Shown in pieces: positions 53,990-63,388 of a stretch of 64,000 nt of DNA (position 1 is the stretch's first letter; each line of letters begins with the position of its first letter). A program made the position numbers and the translations under genes. Source of the stretch: Exiguobacterium sp. TNDT2 (GTDB taxonomy: Bacteria; Bacillota; Bacilli; Exiguobacteriales; Exiguobacteriaceae); contig NZ_QLVE01000009.1 in NCBI RefSeq assembly GCF_003331145.1, forward strand, positions 1-64,000, written 5' to 3'. The notes under the pieces are model-generated. The model was not told the origin of the DNA. It saw nothing but the letters and a program-made list of their open reading frames with translations, and ran no database searches.

Positions 53990-55382
53990 GATTGTCGTCA
54001 TCGGCGGCGGTCCTGGCGGATATGTCGCGGCTATAAAGGCAGCCCAAGCCGGCAAAACTGTCGCAATCGTAGAGGCCGAGAAACTCGGGGGAACATGTCT
54101 ACATAAAGGCTGCATCCCGACAAAAGCGCTCCTAAAGGCGGCACACGTCTATCAGACGGCGAAACACGGGAGCACGTACGGGGTCGAGACGGGGGCCGTC
54201 ACGTTCAACATGGAACGCGCCCAGTCGTTCAAGCGCGACTTGGTCGCAGGACTTGAGAAAGGCATTGAGCATTTGATGAAGCAAGGCAAAATCGAGGTGT
54301 TCCGCGGCAAGGCGTCCATCTTAGGACCGAGCATCTTCTCACCACAGCCGGGAACGGTCGCGGTCGAAGACGCCTCAGGCGAGTCCGAGCTCATCTTGCC
54401 GAACCAGCTCATCATCGCGACAGGGTCGATTCCGCGCGAACTGCCTGGTCTGCCGTTTGACCATACACGGATTTTGAACTCGGATGACCTGCTCCAATTC
54501 GAACAGTTGCCGGCATCGATTGCAATCGTCGGCGGTGGGGTCATTGGTGTCGAATGGGCCTCGATGCTCATCGACCTAGACGTTGACGTCACCTTGATCG
54601 AAGTCGGGGAGCGACTGTTGCCGCTCGAAGACAAGGCGGTGTCACGGGAAGTCGAACGGCTCTTGAAAAAACGGGGCGTCCGTGTGTTGAAAAACGTCAC
54701 CGTTGACCCGGAGCGCACAGAAATAGCAACCGATGCCGTCGCGCTCGCGGTCGGCGAAGAGGTGATTTCGGTCGAGTGTGTGCTCGTCTCGGTCGGACGG
54801 GTCGCCAATACGGAACATCTCGGCCTGCAGAACACTTCGATAGCCGTCGAAAACGGTGTCATCCAAGTCGACGAGCAGTATCGGACGAAAGAACGTCACA
54901 TCTTCGCCATCGGGGACTGCATCGGTAAGCTCCAGCTCGCCCATGTCGCCTCGGCGGAAGGTGTCAAGGCGGTCGAGACGATTCTCGGTCACGAGCCGAC
55001 TCCGCTCGATTATGCGTTGATTCCGCGTTGCGTGTATGGGGTGCCGGAAGTCGCATCGGTCGGCATGACCGAGGAAGCGGCCAAAGCGGCCGGTCATGAA
55101 GTGAAGACGGGCACGTATCGTTTTAACGGCCTCGGCAAGGCCCGCATCGAAGGACAAGCGGACGGATTCGTCAAACTCGTGTCGGACAAGTCGACCGACG
55201 ACCTGCTCGGGGTGCACATCGTCGGACCAAAAGCGACAGAATTAATCACAGAAGGCGGACTCGCTCTCGTCTTGAACGCCACGGCATGGGAAATGGGCCA
55301 ACTCGTCCATCCTCACCCGGCGCTGAGCGAAGCGTTTCAAGAGGCGGCGCTCGCCGTCGACGGATTACCGATTCACGCCTAA
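53973..55382 (+). CDS. lpdV: Dihydrolipoyl dehydrogenase (E3) of branched-chain keto-acid dehydrogenase
   Basis: FAD enzyme that reoxidises lipoyl groups, 469 aa. FAD site VVIGGGPGGYVAAIKAA, redox pair GGTCLHKGCIP, NAD site IVGGGVIGVEWAS, GDCIGKLQLAHVA, and the C-terminal HPHPALSEAFQEAAL with catalytic His. ATG 53973 follows AGGGGGAT inside buk. Confidence 0.94.
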   Translation: MAREFEIVVIGGGPGGYVAAIKAAQAGKTVAIVEAEKLGGTCLHKGCIPTKALLKAAHVYQTAKHGSTYGVETGAVTFNMERAQSFKRDLVAGLEKGIEHLMKQGKIEVFRGKASILGPSIFSPQPGTVAVEDASGESELILPNQLIIATGSIPRELPGLPFDHTRILNSDDLLQFEQLPASIAIVGGGVIGVEWASMLIDLDVDVTLIEVGERLLPLEDKAVSREVERLLKKRGVRVLKNVTVDPERTEIATDAVALAVGEEVISVECVLVSVGRVANTEHLGLQNTSIAVENGVIQVDEQYRTKERHIFAIGDCIGKLQLAHVASAEGVKAVETILGHEPTPLDYALIPRCVYGVPEVASVGMTEEAAKAAGHEVKTGTYRFNGLGKARIEGQADGFVKLVSDKSTDDLLGVHIVGPKATELITEGGLALVLNATAWEMGQLVHPHPALSEAFQEAALAVDGLPIHA

Positions 55383-55394
55383 GGAGGAAACAGA

Positions 55395-56402
55395 ATGGAA
55401 CAGATGACTGTGAATTCATATGAGGAACTAGGATTGACGAAACAAGACCTCGGTGCGATGTACGAGACGATGGTCCGCGCCCGTAAAATCGATGAGCGCA
55501 TGTGGAAATTGAACCGTGCCGGAAAAATCCCGTTCGTCGTCTCGTGTCAAGGACAAGAGGCGGCCCAAGTCGGGGCGGCGTTCGCGCTTGAGAAAGGGAC
55601 AGACTATATTCTTCCGTATTACCGGGACGTCGCCGTTGTCCTCCACTTCGGACAGACGGCTCGCGACTTGATGTTGTCGGCGTTCGCCAAAGCGGAAGAC
55701 CCGAACTCGGGCGGTCGTCAGATGCCAGGGCATTTCGGTTCAAAACAGCACCGTATCGTGACGGGTTCGTCTCCGGTGACGACGCAAGTACCGCATGCGG
55801 TCGGTGTGGCGCTCGCCGCCAAACTGAAAAAAGAAGAGCTCGTCACATTCGTGTCGTTCGGAGAAGGCTCATCGAACCAAGGCGACTTCCACGAAGGTGC
55901 CAACTTCGCCGGTGTCCATAAGCTGCCGGTCATCTTGTTCTGTGAGAACAACAAATATGCCATCTCGGTACCGCTCTCGAAGCAACTCGCTTGCGAGCGC
56001 GTATCGGACCGCGCCAAAGGTTACGGAATGCCGGGCGTCACAGTCGATGGGACAGATCCGATCGCCGTCTATGTCGCCGTGAAAGAAGCCCGCGCCCGCG
56101 CTCTTCGCGGCGAAGGCCCGACGCTCATCGAAGCCGAGGTCGAACGTCTCGTACCGCACTCGTCGGATGACGATGACAAAGCGTACCGCTCGGTCGAAGA
56201 GTTGGCTGACTTGAAACATCGTGACGGGAATCAATTGTTCCGCAAGCGTTTGATCGAGGACGGCGTCATGACCGAGGATGAACTCGCAGAAATCGAGGCG
56301 AACGTCGATCGTGAAGTCAACGAGGCGACGGCATACGCAGACAAGGCACCATATGCGTCTCCTGAATCGACGATGGACCATGTGTACGAGGGGGAAATGT
56401 GA
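55395..56402 (+). CDS. bkdAA: Branched-chain alpha-keto acid dehydrogenase E1 alpha
   Basis: TPP-dependent decarboxylase alpha chain, 335 aa. GQEAAQVGAAFAL, RQMPGHFGSK, TPP motif GEGSSNQGDFHEGANFAGV (near 157-175) and the phospho-loop-like region around YAISVPLSKQ. AAGGAGG precedes the start. Last codons overlap bkdAB. Confidence 0.94.
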   Translation: MEQMTVNSYEELGLTKQDLGAMYETMVRARKIDERMWKLNRAGKIPFVVSCQGQEAAQVGAAFALEKGTDYILPYYRDVAVVLHFGQTARDLMLSAFAKAEDPNSGGRQMPGHFGSKQHRIVTGSSPVTTQVPHAVGVALAAKLKKEELVTFVSFGEGSSNQGDFHEGANFAGVHKLPVILFCENNKYAISVPLSKQLACERVSDRAKGYGMPGVTVDGTDPIAVYVAVKEARARALRGEGPTLIEAEVERLVPHSSDDDDKAYRSVEELADLKHRDGNQLFRKRLIEDGVMTEDELAEIEANVDREVNEATAYADKAPYASPESTMDHVYEGEM

Positions 56403-57379
56403 TGAAAACGTTTATTGAAGCGATCAATGAAGCGATCCATGAAGAGATGGAACGCGATGAGAACGTCTTCGTGCTCGGGGAAGATGTCGGCGTCCGAGGC
56501 GGTGTGTTCCGCGCGACCCAAGGCTTGATTGAGAAGTACGGCGAGGACCGCGTCATCGATGCGCCGCTCGCCGAGAGCGCGATCGCAGGTGTCGGAATCG
56601 GGGCGGCCATGTATGGCATGCGTCCGATTGCCGAGATGCAATTCGCCGACTTCATCATGCCGGCGGTCAACCAAATCGTCTCGGAAGCGGCGAAAATCCG
56701 TTATCGTTCAAATAACGATTGGACGTGTCCGATGGTCATTCGTGCACCGTTCGGCGGCGGAATCCATGGTGCACTCTATCACTCTCAATCGGTCGAGGCG
56801 ATGTTCAACTCGACGCCTGGACTCAAAGTCGTCATCCCGTCCGATCCGGTCGATGCGAAAGGATTGCTCAAGGCAGCCATCCGTTCGAACGACCCGGTCC
56901 TCTTCTTTGAGCACAAACGGGCGTATCGTCTATTGAAGTCGGAACTCCCGAACGAAGAGTATACGGTCGAGATCGGCAAGGCCGCCGTCAAGCGGGAAGG
57001 TGACGACATCACGATCATCACGTACGGTCTGTGCGTCCACATGGCCCAGGAAGCGGCGAAGACGCTTGAAGCCGAAGGGGTCAGCACGCACATCCTCGAT
57101 TTGCGCACGATTTATCCGCTCGACCAAGCAGCCATCGTCGAAGCCGTCAAGAAGACCGGGAAAGTGCTCCTCGTCACCGAGGACAATAAAGAAGGCAGCA
57201 TTATCGGGGAAGTCGCGGCTATCATCGCCGAGAAAGCGCTGTTCGAACTCGATGCGCCGATCGAACGCCTGGCGGGACCGGACGTTCCGTCGATGCCGTA
57301 TGCACTACCGATGGAGAAGTTCTTCATCGTCTCCCCTGAAAAAATTGCGGAGCGGGCACGTCAGCTCGCCGCCTTTTAA
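56402..57379 (+). CDS. bkdAB: Branched-chain alpha-keto acid dehydrogenase E1 beta
   Basis: 325 aa: GEDVGVRGGVFRATQGL near residue 27, PIAEMQFADFIMPA, HSQSVEAMF, and a transketolase C-terminal domain (LLVTEDNKEGS). Its ATG uses the last base of the bkdAA stop (TGATG); GAGGGGGA lies upstream. Confidence 0.95.
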   Translation: MKTFIEAINEAIHEEMERDENVFVLGEDVGVRGGVFRATQGLIEKYGEDRVIDAPLAESAIAGVGIGAAMYGMRPIAEMQFADFIMPAVNQIVSEAAKIRYRSNNDWTCPMVIRAPFGGGIHGALYHSQSVEAMFNSTPGLKVVIPSDPVDAKGLLKAAIRSNDPVLFFEHKRAYRLLKSELPNEEYTVEIGKAAVKREGDDITIITYGLCVHMAQEAAKTLEAEGVSTHILDLRTIYPLDQAAIVEAVKKTGKVLLVTEDNKEGSIIGEVAAIIAEKALFELDAPIERLAGPDVPSMPYALPMEKFFIVSPEKIAERARQLAAF

Positions 57380-57390
57380 GGAGGGGTCAT

Positions 57391-58701
57391 ATGGAACAGA
57401 CAATTAACATGCCACAGCTCGGGGAAAGTGTGACCGAGGGGACGATCACGACGTTTCTCGTCAAACCAGGTGACCGCGTCGAGGAGTATGAGCCGCTCGC
57501 CGAGGTCATGACCGATAAAGTGACGGCTGAGATCCCGGCGACGAGTGCCGGCGTCGTGAAAGAAATGTTAATCAGTGAAGGGGACACGGTTGCCGTCGGT
57601 ACACCGGTCCTCATCATGGAGGTCGAAGGTGCCGAGTCGGCGCCGGCGAAACCAGAAGGAGAAGCAGAACCGAAACAAGTCGAATCGGCCCCGGTCGAGA
57701 CGAAGCAAGCGCTCACTGCCGCGCCGCGGAAACAGAATAACGGACGGTTCTCGCCGGCGGTCATCCGACTCGCCAACGAGAATGCGATCGACTTGAACGA
57801 GCTCGACGGCAGCGGCCTCGGCGGTCGTATCACGCGCAAAGATGTCCTCCGCTACTTGTCGGAAGGTCGTCCGGTCAAGCCGGAAGCGTTGACGCAAGCG
57901 CCGGTCCAAGAGACGATGACCCAAGTGAAGCACGACGTCCCTGAGACGGTCGCGGCACCGGCTGTAACGCCGCCTGCCCCGGCAGCCAGCTCGTCGTCGG
58001 ACCGCGTCGAACTCATTCCGACGGCCGGTGTCCGTCAAGCGATTGCGAACAACATGGTTCGCTCGAAACATGAGGCCCCGCATGCGTGGCTCATGATCGA
58101 GGTCGATGTGACGAACCTCGTCACGACCCGGGCCAAGCTGAAAGACGAGTTCTTCAAACGGGAAGGCGTTAAACTGACGTTCATGCCGTTCTTTATGAAG
58201 GCGGCGATCGAGGCGCTAAAAAAACATCCGATGATGAACTCGGAATGGGCGGGCGACCACATCAAAGTCCATCAAGATATCCATCTATCGGTCGCCGTCG
58301 CTGCGAACGACGCTCTCTACGTCCCGGTCATCAAGCATGCGGACGAGAAGAACATCAAAGGTCTCGCTGTCGCGCTTCAAGACGTCGCGGCCCGTGCCCG
58401 CGGCAACCGCTTGAAAGGGGACGAGATGAGAGGTGGCACGTTCACGATCAACAATACGGGTGCGTTCGGTTCGATTCAATCGGCACCGATTCTGAATTAC
58501 CCGCAAGCGGCCATTTTGTCGGTCGAATCGATTGTGAAGCGTCCGGTGTGGGTGAACGGGATGTTCGCGGCGCGTGATATGGTCAACTTGTGTATGTCGG
58601 TCGACCACCGCGTCCTCGACGGTCTCGTCGCCGGTCAGTTCTTGCAGGCGATCAAGCAGTCGCTCGAATCGATCGACTCAGACACGTATACGCTCTATTG
58701 A
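57391..58701 (+). CDS. bkdB: Branched-chain alpha-keto acid dehydrogenase E2 (lipoyl acyltransferase)
   Basis: 436 aa: lipoyl domain with Lys43 (EVMTDKVTAEIP), Ala/Pro/Glu linker (80-110), peripheral-subunit-binding domain (about 113-150, SPAVIRLANENAIDL), second linker, and catalytic domain with DHRVLDGLVAG near 405. Yields isobutyryl-, isovaleryl- and methylbutyryl-CoA, which are also primers for branched fatty acids. AAGGAGGGG precedes the start. Last operon gene. Confidence 0.95.
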   Translation: MEQTINMPQLGESVTEGTITTFLVKPGDRVEEYEPLAEVMTDKVTAEIPATSAGVVKEMLISEGDTVAVGTPVLIMEVEGAESAPAKPEGEAEPKQVESAPVETKQALTAAPRKQNNGRFSPAVIRLANENAIDLNELDGSGLGGRITRKDVLRYLSEGRPVKPEALTQAPVQETMTQVKHDVPETVAAPAVTPPAPAASSSSDRVELIPTAGVRQAIANNMVRSKHEAPHAWLMIEVDVTNLVTTRAKLKDEFFKREGVKLTFMPFFMKAAIEALKKHPMMNSEWAGDHIKVHQDIHLSVAVAANDALYVPVIKHADEKNIKGLAVALQDVAARARGNRLKGDEMRGGTFTINNTGAFGSIQSAPILNYPQAAILSVESIVKRPVWVNGMFAARDMVNLCMSVDHRVLDGLVAGQFLQAIKQSLESIDSDTYTLY

Positions 58702-58707
58702 TTCACG

Positions 58708-58737
58708 TCCTGCCTTCGACCGAGGGCAGGATTTTTC
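58708..58737 (+). terminator. Terminator of the bkd operon
   Basis: TCCTGCC pairs with GGCAGGA, followed by five T. Confidence 0.8.
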
Positions 58738-58742
58738 GTATG

Positions 58743-58771
58743 AAAAAAAAGCCACGGAAATGTCCGTGGCT
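58743..58771 (-). terminator. Terminator of spo0M (minus strand)
   Basis: AGCCACGGA pairs with TCCGTGGCT; the minus-strand product ends in eight or more T. Confidence 0.85.
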
Positions 58772-58778
58772 GCCTGGT

Positions 58779-59555
58779 TCAGATAGAACGTTCAATCAAA
58801 CCTACGATATCGCGGCGGATGCGTTCAGGCGAGGTGAGCTCGGTGTTCGTGTAGCTGAGACGGTGTGTCGATTCGTCGGTCCCGGTCAAGTCGGCGAACA
58901 GGCTGCCGAGGTTATGGACACTCTTATCGACTTGGATCAATAAGTCTAGAGACGACCCTGTTTGGAGCATGACGACTTCGAGCTCATCGAGTTTACGTCC
59001 GTAGCTCGTCCCGTTCGGTGAATATTCGAGCTCTTGGGCGATCGGGAGACGGCCGGAACGATGGCGGGCCGGAAGCAGCTCCGTATCAGCTTTCTTCAAG
59101 CGGAAACCGATGTCATCGAGCACGTCGAGGACGACTTGTTGGGCCTGATTCGGTTTGACGAGAATCGAGTCCTCGTCTTTCGGGTCGACCGCCTGGGCGA
59201 TATCGAGACCGGTCTCGATCCAAGATTTCGATTGGCTTACCGAAATCGGGGTGTTGAACGGCACGTCAATCGTGAACGGGATTTCTTTCACTTCTTCGGG
59301 ACCGATCATGAACGGCGCCTCGTTCAACAAGATCTTCTCGATCGTGAACGTCGAGTACGTCGTCTTGTCGTTCACTTCATGCTTATAGAGCGTGTTGAAG
59401 AAGATGTAAATCCGGTCGACCGATTGCTCGGTGCTACCGCCCTTGATATGGACGACACCATCGAGCGTCCCGCCTGGCACACAGGCGTTCTCTGCGAGCC
59501 GTGTATCGACCGTCGCGGCGCCAATCCCAATCGATGATAATATCTTTTTGAACAT
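58779..59555 (-). CDS. spo0M: Spo0M family protein (arrestin-like)
   Basis: 258 aa. FKKILSSIGIGAATVDTRL, PGGTLDGVVHIKGGSTEQ and WIETGLDIAQAVDPKDEDSI are characteristic of Spo0M, whose fold is arrestin-like. In Bacillus it affects early sporulation and cell division; here the host probably does not sporulate. The start at 59555 follows AAAGGAGGATC; an upstream in-frame ATG (59612) has no site. Monocistronic on the minus strand. Confidence 0.9.
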   Translation of the reverse strand: MFKKILSSIGIGAATVDTRLAENACVPGGTLDGVVHIKGGSTEQSVDRIYIFFNTLYKHEVNDKTTYSTFTIEKILLNEAPFMIGPEEVKEIPFTIDVPFNTPISVSQSKSWIETGLDIAQAVDPKDEDSILVKPNQAQQVVLDVLDDIGFRLKKADTELLPARHRSGRLPIAQELEYSPNGTSYGRKLDELEVVMLQTGSSLDLLIQVDKSVHNLGSLFADLTGTDESTHRLSYTNTELTSPERIRRDIVGLIERSI

Positions 59556-59654
59556 ACAATGATCCTCCTTTGACGTTTGCACGTGTTCGTGTAATAGTAT
59601 GTACGAATACACGGGTACAAAAGTTTCGAAACTATGGAAAAAAGGATGAACGCA

Positions 59655-60839
59655 GTGGAATATACAGACTTAAAACAGCGGCTCGCTGATGTGATTCGCC
59701 AGAACGAGCTTGTGACGGCGACAATCAGCCAACCGCGTCAAAAATCGAACGATTTGCGCCGGGTCAAATTGAAGCCGGTCCTGTTGAAAGGCGAGTACCA
59801 TATACAGTTCGAATACCAATTTGAACGGGTAATGAAACATAAAAATCTCACACCGGACGAGGCGGTCATCGAGCTCGATGACTTGCTCGAGACGTTCCGC
59901 CAAGGACAGTTCCAGTTGATGGCTTCCGAGCTCCACTTCCAACTGTCTAAAAAGTTCAAAGTGACGTTCAAACAACGCGAGACGGCCGTCAAACAAGTAC
60001 AATTGAGCCATAACCGCGAGAAGCAGTATTTGTTACCAATCAATGAACCGGTCCCGTTCCTCATCCGACTCGGCGTCCAGTCAGAGGACGGAAAAGTGAA
60101 ACGTCAGAAGTACGACAAGTTCAAACAAATCAACCGCTTCCTCGAATTTATCGAGGACTCGATCAAACACTTGCCGACCGACCGCACCATCCGCATTCTC
60201 GACTTTGGATCTGGAAAGTCGTATTTGACGTTCGCCCTCTACCACTTCCTGCATGAGATGAAAGGTTATGACGTCCATATCACAGGGCTTGATTTGAAAA
60301 AGGAAGTCATCGAAGAATGTGCAGGGATTGCCCGTGACCTCGGCTATGAGCGCCTCGAGTTTCTCGTCGGGGACATCAACGAGTTCGAAGGCGAGACGGC
60401 TGTCGATATGGTCGTCACGCTTCATGCGTGCGACGTCGCGACGGACATGGCGCTCGCCCGGGCCGTGCGCTGGGGTGCGAAAGTCATCTTGAGCGTGCCG
60501 TGCTGTCAAAAAGAATTGAATCGTCAACTAGAGGCGTCGAGTCTCGACGTCATGTTGCAACATGGGCTCGTTAAAGAACGGTTCGCGGCGCTCGCCACGG
60601 ATTCGATTCGGGCCGAACTGCTCGGTCTCGTCGGCTATGAGGCGCAACTGCTCGAGTTCATCGACATGGAGCACACGCCGAAAAACATCCTGATCCGGGC
60701 GTATCTCACGAACCGGGAAGCGACCGACGAAGCGCGGGCCCGTTATGTGGCATTCAAGACGCTCTTGAACGCGACACCGTTCCTTGAAGGACAATTGAGC
60801 GATAGACTTGTCCTAACCGATCCACAAGACGTAAAATGA
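59655..60839 (+). CDS. SAM-dependent methyltransferase (Methyltransf_32 / METTL25-like)
   Basis: About 394 aa. An N-terminal domain of about 160 residues precedes a class I methyltransferase with LDFGSGKSYLTFALY (near 193-207), acidic loop GLDLKKEV, LHACDVATD and SVPCCQKEL. The last two motifs are typical of the METTL25/Methyltransf_32 group; the substrate is unknown. GTG 59655 lies 8 bp after AAAAGGA; ATG 59634 and 59646 are poorly spaced alternatives. Confidence 0.82.
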   Translation: MEYTDLKQRLADVIRQNELVTATISQPRQKSNDLRRVKLKPVLLKGEYHIQFEYQFERVMKHKNLTPDEAVIELDDLLETFRQGQFQLMASELHFQLSKKFKVTFKQRETAVKQVQLSHNREKQYLLPINEPVPFLIRLGVQSEDGKVKRQKYDKFKQINRFLEFIEDSIKHLPTDRTIRILDFGSGKSYLTFALYHFLHEMKGYDVHITGLDLKKEVIEECAGIARDLGYERLEFLVGDINEFEGETAVDMVVTLHACDVATDMALARAVRWGAKVILSVPCCQKELNRQLEASSLDVMLQHGLVKERFAALATDSIRAELLGLVGYEAQLLEFIDMEHTPKNILIRAYLTNREATDEARARYVAFKTLLNATPFLEGQLSDRLVLTDPQDVK

Positions 60840-60873
60840 GAAAGAATAGACGCAAGTCGAAAGGGGAAACAAT

Positions 60874-61302
60874 ATGGATTTTCAATTATACTTTCAAGAT
60901 GTAGTCGAACAAGCTCGCAATGAGGTACGCGCCGCGGGGTACACAGAACTCACGACACCAGAAGAAGTCGACGCGGCGTTAACGAAAGAGGGCAAGACGC
61001 TCGTGCTCGTCAACTCGGTATGTGGCTGTGCCGGTGGCATCGCCCGTCCGGCAGCGGCGTACGTGAACAAGATGGAAGGCGTCAAACCGGACCAGTTCGT
61101 CACTGTGTTCGCGGGTCAAGACCGTGAAGCGACGGACCGGGCTCGTGAATACTTCGAAGGTTACGCCCCGTCGTCACCGTCGATCGCGCTGTTAGAAGAC
61201 GGCAATATCGTCACGATGGTCGAACGGAGCACAATCGAGTCATCGACGGCCGAAGAGCTTGTCGAGCAGTTACAGACATTGTTCGATATTTATTACGCCT
61301 AA
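60874..61302 (+). CDS. brxB: Bacilliredoxin (YqiW/BrxB)
   Basis: Removes bacillithiol from oxidised protein thiols. It is 142 aa with a thioredoxin-like fold and the unusual CGC active site (Cys50, Cys52; [15 protein letters not shown]). Position after the bkd genes and before the yqiX-type transporter equals yqiW. AAAGGGGAA precedes the start. Confidence 0.93.
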   Translation: MDFQLYFQDVVEQARNEVRAAGYTELTTPEEVDAALTKEGKTLVLVNSVCGCAGGIARPAAAYVNKMEGVKPDQFVTVFAGQDREATDRAREYFEGYAPSSPSIALLEDGNIVTMVERSTIESSTAEELVEQLQTLFDIYYA

Positions 61303-61308
61303 GAAGTG

Positions 61309-61337
61309 AGCGCAGAGGCATTGCCTTTGCGCTTTTC
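61309..61337 (+). terminator. Terminator after brxB
   Basis: AGCGCAGAGGC pairs with GCCTTTGCGCT (one G-T pair), then TTTCCTT. Confidence 0.75.
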
Positions 61338-61357
61338 CTTAAGAAGGGATCGATGAG

Positions 61358-61699
61358 ATGGAACCAGTCGTCAAAATCATGAGCGAGGCCGAATATACGA
61401 TCGCCTTGTCGCGCGGTGAGATCAACGAGCCGTCCCTCCAGACAGAAGGGTACATTCGTTGTTGCACCCCGCAACAGATCGGCAAATTCGTGCGTCGGCA
61501 TTATCATGGGGAGCGAGTCGTGCTTGTCTCGTTCCATGTCGGACGTCTCGGAAGCCTGCTCCACTACGAGTTTGACGAGGACGGGGAACGCTATCCCCAC
61601 GTGTATAGCGCCATTCCCATCGCTTCGGTCAAACGAGTGCAGCCTTACGGCTCTCGCGACAACGGTACGGTCACGTATTTTGCTTACGAGCGAATGTGA
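61358..61699 (+). CDS. DUF952 family protein
   Basis: 113 aa, starting MEPVVKIMSEAEY. EGYIRCCTPQQIGKFVRRHY and the C-terminal PHVYSAIPIASVKRV are the DUF952 signature (Phe/His-rich cores, RNA or nucleotide-binding fold suspected). Function unknown. AAGGGAT precedes the start. The terminator overlaps its last codons. Confidence 0.85.
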   Translation: MEPVVKIMSEAEYTIALSRGEINEPSLQTEGYIRCCTPQQIGKFVRRHYHGERVVLVSFHVGRLGSLLHYEFDEDGERYPHVYSAIPIASVKRVQPYGSRDNGTVTYFAYERM

Positions 61700-61712
61700 C
61701 CGTATTTTTTTT
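61666..61712 (+). terminator. Terminator overlapping the end of the DUF952 gene
   Basis: TACGGTCAC pairs with GTGACCGTA across a 21-nt loop, followed by eight T. Confidence 0.7.
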
Positions 61713-61718
61713 GGAGTT

Positions 61719-61756
61719 TATGCATAAATATACTTTACAAGTGATAATTATGTGTA
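61719..61756 (+). promoter_or_regulatory. Two ARG-box-like sites before the amino-acid transporter
   Basis: TATGCATAAATATACTTT (61719-61736) and AAGTGATAATTATGTGTA (61739-61756) resemble the ArgR/AhrC box (TGNAT-AT rich-ATNCA), spaced about two helix turns apart. ArgR is encoded at 45214 and the transporter is of the arginine type, so control by ArgR is plausible. Matches are partial. Confidence 0.35.
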
Positions 61757-61883
61757 TATAGTGGTTGAAGAACAAGTCGGACATATGATGAGTCAGAGAA
61801 CAGTTGAGCGATATTCACACATATGTCATAATTTTGTTAAAATTCTGATAATTTCATCCTATATGAAGAAAGGGACGATGGAC

Positions 61884-62672
61884 ATGAAAAAAGGTTTTCT
61901 AGCATTATGTATCGTGAGTCTGGCCGCTTTCACGGTAGCTTGCGGGGCAGACGTGAACGAAGGAGGTTCGACATCGACCGATGAGGACGACAAAGTCATC
62001 GTCATGGGGACGAGTGCGGACTACTTCCCATATGAATTCGTCGATACGGCGAACGGCGACGAGATTGTCGGTTTCGACATCGATATCGCCAAACAAGTGG
62101 CCGAGAACATGGGCTATGAATTGAAAATTGAAGACATGGACTTCGGTAGCCTGCTCGGAGCGCTTAACGCCGGCCGAGTTGACTTCGTCATGGCAGGTAT
62201 GACGCCGACGGAAGAACGCAAAGAGAACGCCGATTTCTCAGACATCTACTTCACGGCGAAGAACTTGATCTTGTCAAAAGGTGATGCCATCCAGTCGCTT
62301 GAAGACTTAGACGGCAAGCAAGTCGGGGTCCAACTCGGCTCGATTCAAGAAGGAATCGCCAAAGAGCAAATCCCGGGCGCTGAAATCGTCGCCTTGAACA
62401 AGATTCCGGAGATCATCCAGGAAATCAAGACTGGTCGTATCGATGCGATGGTCATCGAGGACACGGTCGCGAAGAAATATCTCGATCAAGACAGCGAACT
62501 TACTACGTTTGAGATCGTCGACGAGGAAGAGGCTGGTTCAGCCGCTGCCTTCCGTAAGGACGACGAGCTCCGCGATCAGTTTAACGAAGAGTTGAACAAG
62601 ATGATCGATTCTGGAGAAATCGAGAAGTTGGCTCAAAAATGGTTCGAACAAGAAGCTGCACCAGCTGAATAA
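61884..62672 (+). CDS. artP: Amino-acid ABC transporter substrate-binding lipoprotein (ArtP/YqiX-like)
   Basis: 262 aa: lipoprotein signal ending FTVAC with Cys20, then a family 3 solute-binding domain (VMGTSADYFPYEF, VGFDIDIAKQVAENMGY, VDFVMAGMTPTEERK). Synteny with yqiX-Y-Z of B. subtilis suggests arginine. ATG 61884 lies 9 bp after AAAGGGA. A terminator separates it from the permease gene. Confidence 0.9.
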   Translation: MKKGFLALCIVSLAAFTVACGADVNEGGSTSTDEDDKVIVMGTSADYFPYEFVDTANGDEIVGFDIDIAKQVAENMGYELKIEDMDFGSLLGALNAGRVDFVMAGMTPTEERKENADFSDIYFTAKNLILSKGDAIQSLEDLDGKQVGVQLGSIQEGIAKEQIPGAEIVALNKIPEIIQEIKTGRIDAMVIEDTVAKKYLDQDSELTTFEIVDEEEAGSAAAFRKDDELRDQFNEELNKMIDSGEIEKLAQKWFEQEAAPAE

Positions 62673-62681
62673 AGAATGGAG

Positions 62682-62714
62682 AAGGCTGACTGAAAGCATC
62701 AGTCAGCCTTTTTT
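62682..62714 (+). terminator. Intra-operon terminator between artP and artQ
   Basis: AAGGCTGACT pairs with AGTCAGCCTT, then six T that run directly into the artQ ribosome site AGGAGG. Partial read-through would give more binding protein than permease. Confidence 0.85.
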
Positions 62715-62728
62715 AGGAGGAACTCACA

Positions 62729-63388
62729 ATGGATTTTAGTCGGATTTATGATTCGATCCCGTATATTCTCGAAGGGATCCCGGTCATGTTTCAAGTCGTG
62801 CTCGTCTCGGCCTTGCTCGGGATTACGCTCGGGGTCGTCGTCGCCACGTTCAAAATCGTCCCGAACCGTCTCGTCAACTTCATCGGGCACGCCTATACAG
62901 CCGTGTTCCGCGGGACGCCGCTCATCTTGCAACTCGCAATCATTCACTTCGGGTTGCCGCAATTGACCGGTTATATCACGACGCCGTACCAGTCGGCCGT
63001 CATCGCCTTCTCACTCAACTCGGCGGCGTATATCTCGGAAATCATCCGGGCCGGGATTCAAGCGGTCGATAAAGGCCAGTGGGAAGCGTCGGATGCGCTC
63101 GGCGTCCCATATGTCAAACAACTGCGGTCGATCATCTTGCCGCAGGCGTTCAAAAATATCTTGCCGGCCCTCGTCAACGAAATGATCACGCTCACGAAAG
63201 AATCGGCGCTCGTCTCGACGGTCGGTGTGCTCGACATTATGCGACGGGCGCAAATCGTTGGGGGGCAAAAGGCGATCTACTTTGAACCGCTCCTGTTTGC
63301 CGGTGTGATATACTTTACAATAGTGATGGTGTTGACGTATCTTGGTCAACGTCTAGAAAAACGGCTTAGAAAGAGTGATGGCAGATGA
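62729..63388 (+). CDS. artQ: Amino-acid ABC transporter permease (ArtQ/YqiY-like)
   Basis: 219 aa with five membrane segments (His/Glu/Gln TM family). The EAA loop is [20 protein letters not shown] (near 122-141); [11 protein letters not shown] is the N-terminal family motif. AGGAGG precedes the start. Overlaps artR (ATGA). Confidence 0.92.
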   Translation: MDFSRIYDSIPYILEGIPVMFQVVLVSALLGITLGVVVATFKIVPNRLVNFIGHAYTAVFRGTPLILQLAIIHFGLPQLTGYITTPYQSAVIAFSLNSAAYISEIIRAGIQAVDKGQWEASDALGVPYVKQLRSIILPQAFKNILPALVNEMITLTKESALVSTVGVLDIMRRAQIVGGQKAIYFEPLLFAGVIYFTIVMVLTYLGQRLEKRLRKSDGR

